From Arcobacteraceae bacterium (GTDB lineage: Bacteria > Campylobacterota > Campylobacteria > Campylobacterales > Arcobacteraceae): 64,000 bases of DNA. The DNA is taken from contig JALNYH010000009.1 in assembly GCA_023229945.1 (NCBI GenBank), forward strand, positions 1 to 64,000, given 5' to 3'. Shown here piece by piece: positions 17,763 to 26,581 of the stretch (positions are counted from its first letter, which is position 1; each line of letters opens with the position of its first letter). The notes under the pieces were generated by a model. It saw only the letters and a list, made by a program, of their open reading frames with translations. It had not been told where the DNA came from and did no database searches. Both the position numbers and the translations under genes were made by a program.

Positions 17763-19100
17763 TTAATATTTCAAAGATGCAATATATTCTGCAATTGCAT
17801 CATATTCATGCTCTGGTAATTGTAACTTTGGCATATAAGGGAATGATCCACTACCTATAGCATAAAGTATTGATTTAATACCATCCTTATCCATTCCTAC
17901 CAATCTATCTCTAAGAGGTCTAAATACACCTGTTTTTTCTAAAGAGTGGCAGTTAGAACATGACATTTTTGTCAAAAGCTCACCAACTTGAAGTTTGTTT
18001 TCATCAGTTATAACTTTCAAATTTTCTGGAACAAAAGGATTTACTTGTAAAAGCCCTTTTTCAGCTATAATAGGAAGTTCACTTTTGATTCCTTTTCCTT
18101 CAACATCACGACTTATGATTTGATTTGAATAAATATATTGACCAGCAACATAAGGTTTTCTCATAGATTCTCTTAATTTTTCTCCTGGCCAAAGTCCTGA
18201 AATCAATATTACAGCAATCATTACTGAAGCTAATGCTGGATTTATGAATCTTGGTTTTACTATCGCAAGTAAGAAATATAATGAGAAAACTATAGCAAGA
18301 ATAATTCTATTTTGTATAATTTCATCTTTTGTTACATTAAATACAGCATGAGCATTATCAGGAAGTGTACCCATATACCACATGAAGAAGAACATAGTTA
18401 CAAATCCACCAAGCATTGCAACATACCCCATTTTAGTAGTAAGTTCAGCTGAGAGTTCTGCATTGTCTTTTTTCATAGCACTTGAGATAACAAGACCTAT
18501 CACACCAGATAGCATAATCATAAAGCCAATTCTTAAAAACATATGAGGGAATGTATTGATACCAAAGAATGCATCACTTGCACTTCCTGTAACATAAAAT
18601 GCATCAGTCCCAGGCCACATCATGAAACTTATAATTCCTATAATCAATGCCAAAGTTCCAACTGAAGCCAAAGCAAATGTATAGGTTAATTTTAGATGCG
18701 TCTTCTTATCTATTTTGTCTATGAAATATACAAGCACAAATACACCTATAACCTCATATACAAAGAATACCCACTCTGTCGCCCATACCCACACAAAGTT
18801 GTGTATCAGAGCACTTATACCTCTGGGACTTGCAGCCGTAGCCGTATACCAAATACCAGGACCTGTTATTGAACCTATAACATATGAAAAAATAAGTAAA
18901 AACATACCATATTTTTTCATATAAGGATATAGGTCTGATCTATCTTCTGAGTATGCCTTATAAGCCAAAAAAGCAAAAAGCATAGCAGCACCAACAGAAG
19001 TGTGTGAAGCTAAAATGTGTATCGTACCAGTGACACCCATCATCCACGCACTTCCATACTCTGGGAAATAAAACAATGGGAATTGCCCTATTATATCCAT
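17763..19100 (-). CDS. Cytochrome bd-superfamily oxidase subunit I with C-terminal cytochrome c domain
   Basis: A 445-residue membrane protein. The N-terminal part has CydA-like helices (GVTGTIHILASHTSVGAAMLFAFLAY, then WATEWVFFVYEVIGVF with a membrane glutamate). No quinol-binding Q-loop with GRQPW is present. The C-terminus (about 350-445) is a periplasmic class I cytochrome c domain with CSNCH at 381-385 and a methionine-containing SFPYMPKLQLPEHEYDAIAEYIASL tail. This matches the OR-C type of the bd superfamily, in which heme c is fused to subunit I. The electron donor is probably a cytochrome or quinol, unresolved. First gene of the operon; AAGGAGG precedes ATG. Confidence 0.78.
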   Translation of the reverse strand: MDIIGQFPLFYFPEYGSAWMMGVTGTIHILASHTSVGAAMLFAFLAYKAYSEDRSDLYPYMKKYGMFLLIFSYVIGSITGPGIWYTATAASPRGISALIHNFVWVWATEWVFFVYEVIGVFVLVYFIDKIDKKTHLKLTYTFALASVGTLALIIGIISFMMWPGTDAFYVTGSASDAFFGINTFPHMFLRIGFMIMLSGVIGLVISSAMKKDNAELSAELTTKMGYVAMLGGFVTMFFFMWYMGTLPDNAHAVFNVTKDEIIQNRIILAIVFSLYFLLAIVKPRFINPALASVMIAVILISGLWPGEKLRESMRKPYVAGQYIYSNQIISRDVEGKGIKSELPIIAEKGLLQVNPFVPENLKVITDENKLQVGELLTKMSCSNCHSLEKTGVFRPLRDRLVGMDKDGIKSILYAIGSGSFPYMPKLQLPEHEYDAIAEYIASLKY

Positions 19101-19129
19101 GAAACCTCCTTGTTTAAAAATTCACTGTA

Positions 19130-19135
19130 ATTATA
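19130..19135 (-). promoter_or_regulatory. -10 element of the bd-type oxidase operon
   Basis: ATTATA on the plus strand is TATAAT on the minus strand, in TTTTTATAATTACAG. Initiation near 19123 gives a leader of about 23 bases to the ATG at 19100. Confidence 0.55.
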
Positions 19136-19244
19136 AAAAACTAATGTTAATTATTTGTTAGTTTAATCTTTAATATAAGTTTAAGTTAAGAAATATTATA
19201 TACTTTTGATTTTATGTAATAATATGAAGCGAATTGGTCTTTTT

Positions 19245-19261
19245 ATGATAATTATTATCAT
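19245..19261. promoter_or_regulatory. Fur-box-like palindrome 1
   Basis: ATGATAATTATTATCAT is a perfect 8-1-8 palindrome and an exact 7-1-7 Fur core (TGATAAT-n-ATTATCA). It lies 65 bases before a small ORF and 110 bases from the oxidase operon promoter. Confidence 0.75.
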
Positions 19262-19297
19262 TTTAAACTTAAATTAAGTTAATATTTGATATTATTT

Positions 19298-19312
19298 TAA
19301 TAATGATTATCA
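19298..19312. promoter_or_regulatory. Fur-box-like palindrome 2
   Basis: TAATAATGATTATCA matches the Fur 7-1-7 core at 13 of 14 positions. It ends 4 bases before the AGGAG of the small ORF, so a bound repressor would block transcription there. Confidence 0.7.
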
Positions 19313-19325
19313 ATAGGAGTTTAAA

Positions 19326-19490
19326 ATGAGTAGATTAAGATTAAAAATAGAGATTAACAAGATTATAAATGATATGAATTTATCAAAAAGCAACAGCTGT
19401 TTGTGCCCAGTTTTCAAGGTGTTAAAGTCAAGATATCCATATTTGAATAGTCAAGAACTATCATATATGATAAAAAGAGAAATTGCCTAA
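19326..19490 (+). CDS. 54-residue protein of unknown function under Fur-like boxes
   Basis: ATG 19326 follows AATAGGAGTTTAAA, an excellent ribosome site. The product starts MSRLRLKIEINKIIND and contains SNSCLCPVFKVLKSRYPYLN; it is basic, with two cysteines in CLC and no membrane segment. Two Fur-type palindromes lie upstream, and its TAA is embedded in a hairpin shared with the convergent ppnP gene. These three features argue for a genuine small gene rather than chance. No family was recognised. An iron-limitation-induced protein is the natural inference. Confidence 0.65.
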   Translation: MSRLRLKIEINKIINDMNLSKSNSCLCPVFKVLKSRYPYLNSQELSYMIKREIA

Positions 19491-19512
19491 CATAGTAAAA
19501 CTACTATGTTAG
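19487..19512. terminator. Shared bidirectional hairpin between the small ORF and ppnP
   Basis: CTAACATAGT 19487-19496 pairs perfectly with ACTATGTTAG 19503-19512. The TAA of the 54-residue ORF (19488-19490) and the TAA of ppnP (19509-19511) both lie in the stem. Confidence 0.75.
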
Positions 19513-19829
19513 ATTGATGGGATATAAGAGCAACAATAATCTGTTACAGTTTTTACTTTTAGCTTAAAACTAGAGTTTGCAGGAACATCAAAACTAGCAG
19601 GTGCTACTATATTTTCCCATGATGTACTATTTGGCAATAATACATCAAGCTCACCAGCTAATATTTCCATTACTTCAGCATCTGCTGTACCGAATTCATA
19701 ACTATCTGGCATCATAATACCTAAAGTTTTTTTAGTGCCATCTGCAAATAAAACTGTTCTACTTGTCACTTTTCCATCATAATAAACATTTGCTTTTTTT
19801 ACAACCGTTACATTATCAAATTTGTCCAT
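19509..19829 (-). CDS. ppnP: Pyrimidine/purine nucleoside phosphorylase
   Basis: A 106-residue cupin-like protein of the PpnP/DUF1255 family, which phosphorolyses nucleosides to base plus ribose 1-phosphate. Family landmarks are [35 protein letters not shown] in the first half and the cupin strand [16 protein letters not shown]. It ends with the usual [11 protein letters not shown]...YCCSYI. Length is normal (about 95-105). Monocistronic: it is convergent with the small ORF and separated from the Mrp operon by about 170 bases. Confidence 0.93.
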   Translation of the reverse strand: MDKFDNVTVVKKANVYYDGKVTSRTVLFADGTKKTLGIMMPDSYEFGTADAEVMEILAGELDVLLPNSTSWENIVAPASFDVPANSSFKLKVKTVTDYCCSYIPSI

Positions 19830-19943
19830 TGTCAGACCTTTTTAAAGATTTAGGCGTAATTATATGATTTTTTACATTAAATTATTCCATAATTATTTTA
19901 AAGACATAGTATTCAATAGTGAAAATATTTTTATCTTTAATTG

Positions 19944-19976
19944 CCACTATAAATAATTACTTCTTATTGATAGTGG
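19944..19976 (-). terminator. Probable terminator of the Mrp operon
   Basis: CCACTAT 19944-19950 pairs with ATAGTGG 19970-19976, extended by AT pairs, about 25 bases beyond the mrpG stop. There is no strong U-tract. Confidence 0.5.
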
Positions 19977-20001
19977 TAAAAATTTAAACATAATATCATT
20001 T

Positions 20002-20286
20002 CTATTTTTTCAAATGTAAGGCTGCCTTTGCCATCATATGTGCACTTATAGGAGCTGTAAGAAATAGAAAAAATGTAATCAAAATTTCATGCAAACTCAA
20101 TTCATCGGTCGTGACGCTAAAATATATACTAGATGCAACTAATATAGCTCCAACTCCTAATGTAGTAGCTTTTGTAGGTGCATGTAATCTTGTAAAAAAA
20201 TCAGGTAGTTTGACAAGTCCTATGGAGCCTACCAAAGTAAAAAATGCACCTAATAGAATTAATATACTTATAATTATTTCAAACAT
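20002..20286 (-). CDS. mnhG: Mrp Na+/H+ antiporter subunit G
   Basis: A 94-residue membrane protein with three hydrophobic helices. The family segment GSIGLVKLPDFFTRLHAPTKATTLGVGAILVAS is the hallmark of MrpG/MnhG. It is the last gene of the operon, starting 10 bases after mnhF. The subunit is needed for assembly of the seven-subunit antiporter that expels Na+ in exchange for H+. Confidence 0.93.
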   Translation of the reverse strand: MFEIIISILILLGAFFTLVGSIGLVKLPDFFTRLHAPTKATTLGVGAILVASSIYFSVTTDELSLHEILITFFLFLTAPISAHMMAKAALHLKK

Positions 20287-20296
20287 TTCAAATCCT

Positions 20297-20566
20297 TTAT
20301 TCCATTATATCGCCACGAAGTAAATATTTACTAAGTGCAACAGTTCCTACAAATCCCATAACAGCTATAAGCAATGCGGCTTCAAAATAGAGTGTATTTC
20401 CTAAATAAAGACTAAACATTATAAGTAATGCTATTGCGTTTATATACAATGTATCAAGGGCTAGTATTCTATCCATCACGGTAGGCCCGACTATCATTCT
20501 ATATAGATTCAAAATCAATGCTATTGTAATCATAACAAAGGCTATAGGTAATGTAAACTCTAACAT
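20297..20566 (-). CDS. mnhF: Mrp Na+/H+ antiporter subunit F
   Basis: An 89-residue protein with three membrane helices. RMIVGPTVMDRILALDTLYINAIALL matches the MrpF consensus, including the conserved D-R near the first loop. It overlaps the end of mnhE by 7 bases, so translation is coupled. Confidence 0.93.
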   Translation of the reverse strand: MLEFTLPIAFVMITIALILNLYRMIVGPTVMDRILALDTLYINAIALLIMFSLYLGNTLYFEAALLIAVMGFVGTVALSKYLLRGDIME

Positions 20567-21063
20567 ATTGCAAATACCTCCATTAAAGGTCTTTCGTATC
20601 TCTCTTTAATCTCATTGATTGTTTGTTCTTTATCTTCTACAAACAATCCGTTGATGATGAGTATTTTTCTATCTTCACTCAAATCACAACTTACAGTTCC
20701 AGGGGTTAGTGAAATTGTACTTGCCAAAATACTTATCCCTAAAGGGTGTTGAATCTCTACTGGGTATTCAAAAAATGCTGGTTTTAAATCATCATTTGGA
20801 CTTAAAACTTGTTTTGCAACAGTTATGTTTGATACTATAATATCATATAAAACTACAGATATAAATTTAAAAAGTGCTGATGAATTTTTAAGGCAAACTT
20901 TTTCTTGCCAAAAACTTTGAGTAAACCAAGGTATTGCAATAGCTAAGATACTCCCAAGTATAATATGCCCAAAAGCAACGGTATTGTTTAGAAGTAACCA
21001 TGTAACAAGAAGAGTTATACTTAACATTGGATGGGGTAAAATAGTATTCTTTTTCATACTCAT
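20560..21063 (-). CDS. mnhE: Mrp Na+/H+ antiporter subunit E
   Basis: A 167-residue protein with two to three N-terminal membrane helices and a cytoplasmic C-terminal domain. The conserved MrpE region GISILASTISLTPGTVSCDLSEDRKILIINGLFVEDKE is complete. It overlaps mnhD by ATGA. In known complexes subunit E stabilises the assembly. Confidence 0.92.
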   Translation of the reverse strand: MSMKKNTILPHPMLSITLLVTWLLLNNTVAFGHIILGSILAIAIPWFTQSFWQEKVCLKNSSALFKFISVVLYDIIVSNITVAKQVLSPNDDLKPAFFEYPVEIQHPLGISILASTISLTPGTVSCDLSEDRKILIINGLFVEDKEQTINEIKERYERPLMEVFAIC

Positions 21064-22577
21064 CCTCCTATGATTTGTTTGTGTAAAACGGCATTAACAT
21101 AGCCGTTTACATTAAAAATATCTGTTGCAATACTATTACAAAAAGATGTGATAGGATTTGCAAAAATCACCATCAAAGGGGCAATCAATAGTAAAACAGC
21201 TACTATTTTTACAGAGTGTTTTGCTATATTATTTTGAAGTGGTTCATCTGTGATAAGCGTATTAAAAAATATCGTAGTTCCAGCTTTTGCTAGGGATATT
21301 ATTATCAATAAACTAGCTAACAAAATAGTACCTATGATAATAGGATACATCTGATTATCCAAAGAAGCATACAAAATCATAATCTTACCAAAGAAGCCTG
21401 ACAAAGGTGGTAGACCTGCTATTGCTATGGCATACCCAAAAAAGAGTATACCTACTACTCTTGCATTTGGTAGTTTTGGTGTTTGTTGTGTTAGTAAATC
21501 ACTTTGTCTTGAATTTACTATAATATCAGCCAATAAAAATAACCCACCACTGATAAGTGTAGAGTGGATAAGGTAGTATATCGTACCGCTTATGGCATCT
21601 TTGGAGTTAATACCTACGGAAATAAGAAGTATAGAAACTGAAGCTAATACTAAATAAGCAACCATATTTTTAATTTCTTTTGAACTCATAATTCCAAAAG
21701 TAGCCATAATCAAAGTTATAATACCTATCACAAGTACCCAAGTTGTGTGGTAGTATGCTAGTTCTCCCGCATATTCACCAAATAATGTCCCATGAACTCT
21801 GATAATAGCGTAAATACCTACTTTTGTCATAATAGCAAATAATGCTGCAACTGGTGCACTTGTTTTGCTGTATGCCTTTGGAAGCCACAAATAAAGTGGA
21901 AACATAGCAGCTTTTAGTCCAAACACAACAAGAAGTAATAACCCTGCACTTGCTATGATATTTAAGTTTTCTTTATCTAGCGTAGATATTTTTAGTGCTA
22001 AATCTGCTATATTTAAAGTACCAAGTATACCGTATAATGTACCAACAGCAAATAAAAACAGAGTAGAACCTACAAGATTTATAATAACATAATGAAGTCC
22101 TGCTTTTGTTTTTTCTTTATTTGAGAAGTGCAACAATAATGAGTATGATGCAAGAAGTAAAATTTCAAAAAATACAAATAGGTTGAATAAATCTCCAGTC
22201 AAAAATGCACCGTTGAGTCCAAAAAGTTGCAGTTGGAATAACACCTGAAAATTTGCCCCTTTGGAATCTATATTTTCACTAATAGCATAAGCAAGAGCAA
22301 AAAAAGCAACTACGGTAGTTAGAAGAACCATTGTAATAGATAGTTTGTCAAGAACTAAAATAATCCCAAAAGGTGCTTCCCAGTTTCCTAAAATATAGGT
22401 GATGTATTGTTTATCTATGGCTTCACTTAGTGCAATTAACGATACTATAAATAAAACTATAATAGAACTGATTGATAAAATTCTTTGGAATTTAAGTCCA
22501 AAATCTTTGAACAATAGTAATAAAAACCCTGCAATAAGAGGTATTAATAATGGTAATATAGGGATGTGATTTATCAT
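21060..22577 (-). CDS. mnhD: Mrp Na+/H+ antiporter subunit D
   Basis: A 505-residue proton-translocating subunit related to NuoM/NuoN, with about 14 membrane helices. Landmark segments are FFEILLLASYSLLLHF with the conserved helix-5 glutamate and LKAAMFPLYLWLPKAYSKTSAPVAALFA with the lysine and the TSAPVAAL loop; LPPLSGFFGKIMI lies further on. It overlaps both neighbours by 4 bases (ATGA). With subunit A it forms the ion path. Confidence 0.94.
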   Translation of the reverse strand: MINHIPILPLLIPLIAGFLLLLFKDFGLKFQRILSISSIIVLFIVSLIALSEAIDKQYITYILGNWEAPFGIILVLDKLSITMVLLTTVVAFFALAYAISENIDSKGANFQVLFQLQLFGLNGAFLTGDLFNLFVFFEILLLASYSLLLHFSNKEKTKAGLHYVIINLVGSTLFLFAVGTLYGILGTLNIADLALKISTLDKENLNIIASAGLLLLVVFGLKAAMFPLYLWLPKAYSKTSAPVAALFAIMTKVGIYAIIRVHGTLFGEYAGELAYYHTTWVLVIGIITLIMATFGIMSSKEIKNMVAYLVLASVSILLISVGINSKDAISGTIYYLIHSTLISGGLFLLADIIVNSRQSDLLTQQTPKLPNARVVGILFFGYAIAIAGLPPLSGFFGKIMILYASLDNQMYPIIIGTILLASLLIIISLAKAGTTIFFNTLITDEPLQNNIAKHSVKIVAVLLLIAPLMVIFANPITSFCNSIATDIFNVNGYVNAVLHKQIIGG

Positions 22578-22906
22578 TTTGTATCCTCTTTAGCATCAAC
22601 ATGGTCTGTATTAAATTCACTTTGTGCTTTTATTGACAACACAATAACAAAAGCAGTCATTGCAAAACTTATAACAATAGCCGTCAAAACCAATGCTTGT
22701 GGCAAAGGGTCTGCATAGCTTTGTACATCTGATTTCAAAATTGCAGCCATATTGATATTTAATCTACCCATAGCAAATAAAAATAGATTTACGGCATAAG
22801 CAAGTAGAGTAAGTCCTAAAACTATGGGATATGTTCTTGCTTTGAGTATCAAAAAAATACCACCACTACATAATACGGCTATCACGAAAGAGATAATAAT
22901 CTCCAT
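22574..22906 (-). CDS. mnhC: Mrp Na+/H+ antiporter subunit C
   Basis: A 110-residue NuoK-like subunit with three membrane helices. Conserved elements are GLTLLAYAVNLFLFAMGRL and DPLPQALVLTAIVISFAMTAF. The acidic C-terminal tail is hydrophilic. It shares one base with the mnhA stop and overlaps mnhD by ATGA, within a continuously coupled operon. Confidence 0.93.
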   Translation of the reverse strand: MEIIISFVIAVLCSGGIFLILKARTYPIVLGLTLLAYAVNLFLFAMGRLNINMAAILKSDVQSYADPLPQALVLTAIVISFAMTAFVIVLSIKAQSEFNTDHVDAKEDTK

Positions 22907-25731
22907 TAGTTACCTCCTTCTGAACATTTTATTGTGTGTTCGTGAGAGCTTAAACTTAGTCTTCCAAGCTGAACCAATATAAGTACAGTGGAGCCTACAA
23001 CTACCAAAAATACACCCATATCAAAGGCTATGGCACTTGCTATTTCTATATCACCAACAAGTGGTATATGAAGGTGTGTAAATGCAGATGTCAAGAAAGG
23101 GTAACCTAAAATCATAGAGACCAAACCAGTAATAGTGGAGATAAGCAATCCAATACCTATTACTGAGTGTTTTGTAAATTTAAGTTTCTTTTGAGTCCAC
23201 TCTATGCCGTTTGCAAGGTATTGTATAATCAGTGCTACAGATGTAATCAAACCTGCTATAAATCCACCGCCAGGGAGATTATGTCCTCTTAGGAATATAT
23301 AAAAAGATACCATCAACATAAGCGGTAATATCAACCTTGTAAGAGTTTTTACGATAAGGGGATATTGGTCGCTTGACCACGGTAAACCTTGAGTGTTTGC
23401 GGTAGGTGCATATAGTTTAATCCCTTGAATCATAGCAAAAATACCTATTCCTGCTATTGCAAGTACGGTTATTTCACCTAATGTATCAAACCCTCTAAAA
23501 TCAACTAATATAACATTTACAACGTTTGTACCACCACCGCCAGAAAGTGCATTTTCTAAGAAATAAGTACCTATTGGAGCATATTCTCTACTTAATACGG
23601 CAAGTGTAAGTATAAATATAAAAATACCACTTATCGTAGCTATGAATCCATCACGATATAGTTTTGCCTTTGATGACTCTTTTGGAGTGTATTGAGGAAG
23701 ATAATACAATGCAAGAAGTATCAAAATAATAGTAACTACTTCGACGCTAAGCTGAGTTAGTGCCAAATCAGGAGCAGAGAATTTTATAAATGCTAAAGAT
23801 ACTATAAGACCTATTATACCTATTGTAATAAGAGCAACAAAACGGTTATGATGTAAGCCTACTGTTGTTATAACACCTGCAACCAAAATTAAGGCAGTTA
23901 TTATGGTTATCCAATCGGGACTTAAGAATTCTCTAGTTCCTAAAATTGGAGAATCAAAATATGTAAACCCTACTAAGCCAAAAAATAAAGCGGTCACAAT
24001 AAACCATACTATCATATTTTGAAGTGAGTTTACATCAAATTTAGATGTTATAAATTCCGCAAATTTAAAGATTGAATCTATGGTTTTATTATAAGGCACC
24101 CTAGCGTCAATTTTAGATAAATTTTTCTCATACCATTTAAATAATACTTCTCTATTATAATAAACAAAAATACCGCCGAAGAATGCTATAAAACTCATCA
24201 TAAGAGGTAAATTAAACCCATGCCACACAGCCAATGAATATTCAGGTAATGGAGATTGTAGGGTATCTGTTACAGCTACGGCAAGCATAGGTGCTATAGT
24301 AAACATAGGTAAAGTTCCGACTGCGAAACAAGCAATTACCAAAAAGTCTATAGGTATTTTCATAAATCTAGGGGGTTCGTGTGGTTCTTTTGGAAGATTT
24401 TTACCATTACCATTAAAAAATACATCATGAATAAATCTGATAGAATAAGCAACTGCAAATATACCAGCAACGGTAGCTAATATAGGTTCAATTACACCTA
24501 ATATAGGAGAGTCTTGTAATGCTCTTTCAAAAAACATCTCTTTACTCAAAAAGCCGTTTAGAAGCGGAACCCCTGCCATTGCTGATGCCGCAACCATAGC
24601 TAGAGTTGCAGTATGAGGCATAAAAAACCAAAGACCATTTAGCTTTTTCATATCACGAGTACCTGTTTCATGGTCAATTATACCCGCAACCATAAATAAA
24701 GATGCTTTAAAAGTAGCGTGGTTGATGATATGAAATATAGCCGCAACTGTAGCCAAAGGTGTGGAAAAACCAAGTAATAACACAATAAGACCTAGATGAC
24801 TGATGGTAGAGTATGCAAGTAGCCCTTTTATATCATCTTTGAACATCGCAAAAAATGAACCTATAAGAAGAGTAAGCATCCCTATTGTAGGGACTATTGC
24901 CGTCCATTCAGGTGTTCCGCTAAGTGCTGGATAAAATCTAGCAAGTAAAAATATTCCTGCTTTTACCATCGTCGCAGAGTGCAAATAAGCCGATACCGGA
25001 GTAGGTGCAGCCATTGCATGTGGTAACCAGAAATGAAAAGGGAATTGAGCTGATTTTGTAAAAACACCAAGTAAAATTAGGATTAAAATAGGTGTATATA
25101 GTTCGTGATTTCGTATCAAATCACCACTTGCCAAAATATCGCTGATATTGTAACTACCTACTATATTGCCCAACATCAAAATACCTGCGAGCATTGCAAG
25201 ACCACCAGCTCCTGTGACAGTAAGAGCCATTTTTGAACCGCTTTGGCTCTCATCTTTGTGATACCAATAGCTGATTAGTAAAAATGAACTAAGTGATGTA
25301 AGCTCCCAAAAAACAACAAGTTGTAGTGCATTTTCTGAAAATACAATCCCAAGCATTGAACCCATAAAAAGGAGTAGGTAAACGTAAAATCTACATATGC
25401 AATCTTTTGTGCTAAAGTAATATCTTGCATAAATAATGACCAGAAGTCCTATTATAAGGATAAGATAACCAAAAAGTAAAGAAAGACCGTCAAGTCTAAA
25501 TGCAAAATAAAGACCTATATGTTCTATCCAACTCCAAGATTGGATGAGAATTTCACCATCAAAAGGAATATGTGCTACTGATGTAAGAATTATAATACCT
25601 AGTATTGCAACAAATCCAGAACCGAATACACTTCCTAACTTATGTTGTTTTATACCAACACCTATGATTAAAGCACCTACAAAGGGTAGCATAACAAGTA
25701 TCGGCAATACAAACTGATTAACAATTAACAA
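22906..25731 (-). CDS. mnhA: Mrp Na+/H+ antiporter, fused subunits A and B
   Basis: A 941-residue protein. Residues about 1-770 are MrpA, NuoL-like in the first 500 (VVFWELTSLSSFLLISYW, FPFHFWLPHAMAAPTPVSAYLHSATMVKAG) with the MrpA extension including DFRGFDTLGEITVLAIAGIG. From about 790 to the end is a full MrpB domain (MVSFYIFLRGHNLPGGGFIAGLITS ... DMGVFLVVVGSTV). No separate mnhB gene exists, so A and B are one polypeptide. First gene of the operon; TTG 25731 is the likely start, with AAGGAG 7 bases upstream. Confidence 0.92.
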   Translation of the reverse strand: MLIVNQFVLPILVMLPFVGALIIGVGIKQHKLGSVFGSGFVAILGIIILTSVAHIPFDGEILIQSWSWIEHIGLYFAFRLDGLSLLFGYLILIIGLLVIIYARYYFSTKDCICRFYVYLLLFMGSMLGIVFSENALQLVVFWELTSLSSFLLISYWYHKDESQSGSKMALTVTGAGGLAMLAGILMLGNIVGSYNISDILASGDLIRNHELYTPILILILLGVFTKSAQFPFHFWLPHAMAAPTPVSAYLHSATMVKAGIFLLARFYPALSGTPEWTAIVPTIGMLTLLIGSFFAMFKDDIKGLLAYSTISHLGLIVLLLGFSTPLATVAAIFHIINHATFKASLFMVAGIIDHETGTRDMKKLNGLWFFMPHTATLAMVAASAMAGVPLLNGFLSKEMFFERALQDSPILGVIEPILATVAGIFAVAYSIRFIHDVFFNGNGKNLPKEPHEPPRFMKIPIDFLVIACFAVGTLPMFTIAPMLAVAVTDTLQSPLPEYSLAVWHGFNLPLMMSFIAFFGGIFVYYNREVLFKWYEKNLSKIDARVPYNKTIDSIFKFAEFITSKFDVNSLQNMIVWFIVTALFFGLVGFTYFDSPILGTREFLSPDWITIITALILVAGVITTVGLHHNRFVALITIGIIGLIVSLAFIKFSAPDLALTQLSVEVVTIILILLALYYLPQYTPKESSKAKLYRDGFIATISGIFIFILTLAVLSREYAPIGTYFLENALSGGGGTNVVNVILVDFRGFDTLGEITVLAIAGIGIFAMIQGIKLYAPTANTQGLPWSSDQYPLIVKTLTRLILPLMLMVSFYIFLRGHNLPGGGFIAGLITSVALIIQYLANGIEWTQKKLKFTKHSVIGIGLLISTITGLVSMILGYPFLTSAFTHLHIPLVGDIEIASAIAFDMGVFLVVVGSTVLILVQLGRLSLSSHEHTIKCSEGGN

Positions 25732-25882
25732 TATTCAACTCCTTATCAAATGTAGAATTGATTCTATCAAAAAAAGCTTTGAGACTTTAAATTTATATAA
25801 TTTATAAATAAAAAATAAGTATTTTATAAGATAATGAATATTTTATTACCAGAACTTATAATTCTTAACAATCTAGTTTAAA

Positions 25883-26572
25883 TTATTCACCATTTATTTT
25901 CAAATTAAATCCATTCTTAATGTACTTTATTGCCTCATCTATATCATCAGTTATTAGATATGAACTAAGATCAACTTCTTCAATATAGCTATATTTTAAC
26001 ATAACTTTAAAAAAAGCTTCAAGTGGTTCAAAAAACTCTTTTCCAAAAAGTACTATTGGAAATTTTCCCATTCTTTTAGTTTGCACAAGAACTAATGCCT
26101 CACTAAGCTCATCCAGTGTTCCAAAACCTCCAGGCATTACAACAAAAGCTACAGAGTATTTCAAAAAGCATACTTTTCTTGTAAAAAAGTATTTAAAGTC
26201 AATTGGTATTTGAACAAAAGGATTTGTTCTTTGTTCATGCGGTAAATCAATATTAAGTCCTATTGATATATTAGCACCTTTACTACCAGCTTCCATAATC
26301 CCACCGCCACCACCAGTGATGATAGAATATCCTTCTAATGATAATTTTGCTGATAATTCTACAGTTTTTTTGTAAAAATAATCATTTTGAGGAGTTCTTG
26401 CACTTCCAAAAATTGATACAGCCGGAGGAATATCATTTAATTCTTCAAAAGCATCTGTAAAATCTGCTAATATTTTAAACATTCTCCAAACATCTTTATC
26501 TTTTGCTTTATTGCTCAAAAACTCTTTTTGTAAATCTGGCATTACATGGTTTGCACTTTTAAATCTATTCAT
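25883..26572 (-). CDS. LOG family protein (TIGR00730-type Rossmann fold)
   Basis: A 229-residue cytoplasmic protein of the lysine-decarboxylase-like/LOG group. It has IFGSARTPQND, GGGGGIMEAGSKGA and the diagnostic PGGFGTLDELSEAL, so the catalytic R...PGGxGTxxE set is present. Characterised LOG proteins are nucleoside 5'-monophosphate phosphoribohydrolases releasing cytokinin-type bases; the bacterial role is often unclear. It lies 9 bases upstream of the TauE/SafE-type gene's stop in the same direction, with a preceding 150-base gap to the Mrp operon. Confidence 0.9.
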   Translation of the reverse strand: MNRFKSANHVMPDLQKEFLSNKAKDKDVWRMFKILADFTDAFEELNDIPPAVSIFGSARTPQNDYFYKKTVELSAKLSLEGYSIITGGGGGIMEAGSKGANISIGLNIDLPHEQRTNPFVQIPIDFKYFFTRKVCFLKYSVAFVVMPGGFGTLDELSEALVLVQTKRMGKFPIVLFGKEFFEPLEAFFKVMLKYSYIEEVDLSSYLITDDIDEAIKYIKNGFNLKINGE

Positions 26573-26581
26573 TTAAGTCCC

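Noticed and set aside
25732..25882. Gene or RNA in the gap between the LOG gene and mrpA
   Set aside because: Only AT-rich sequence with no ORF with a ribosome site and no stable hairpin was seen.
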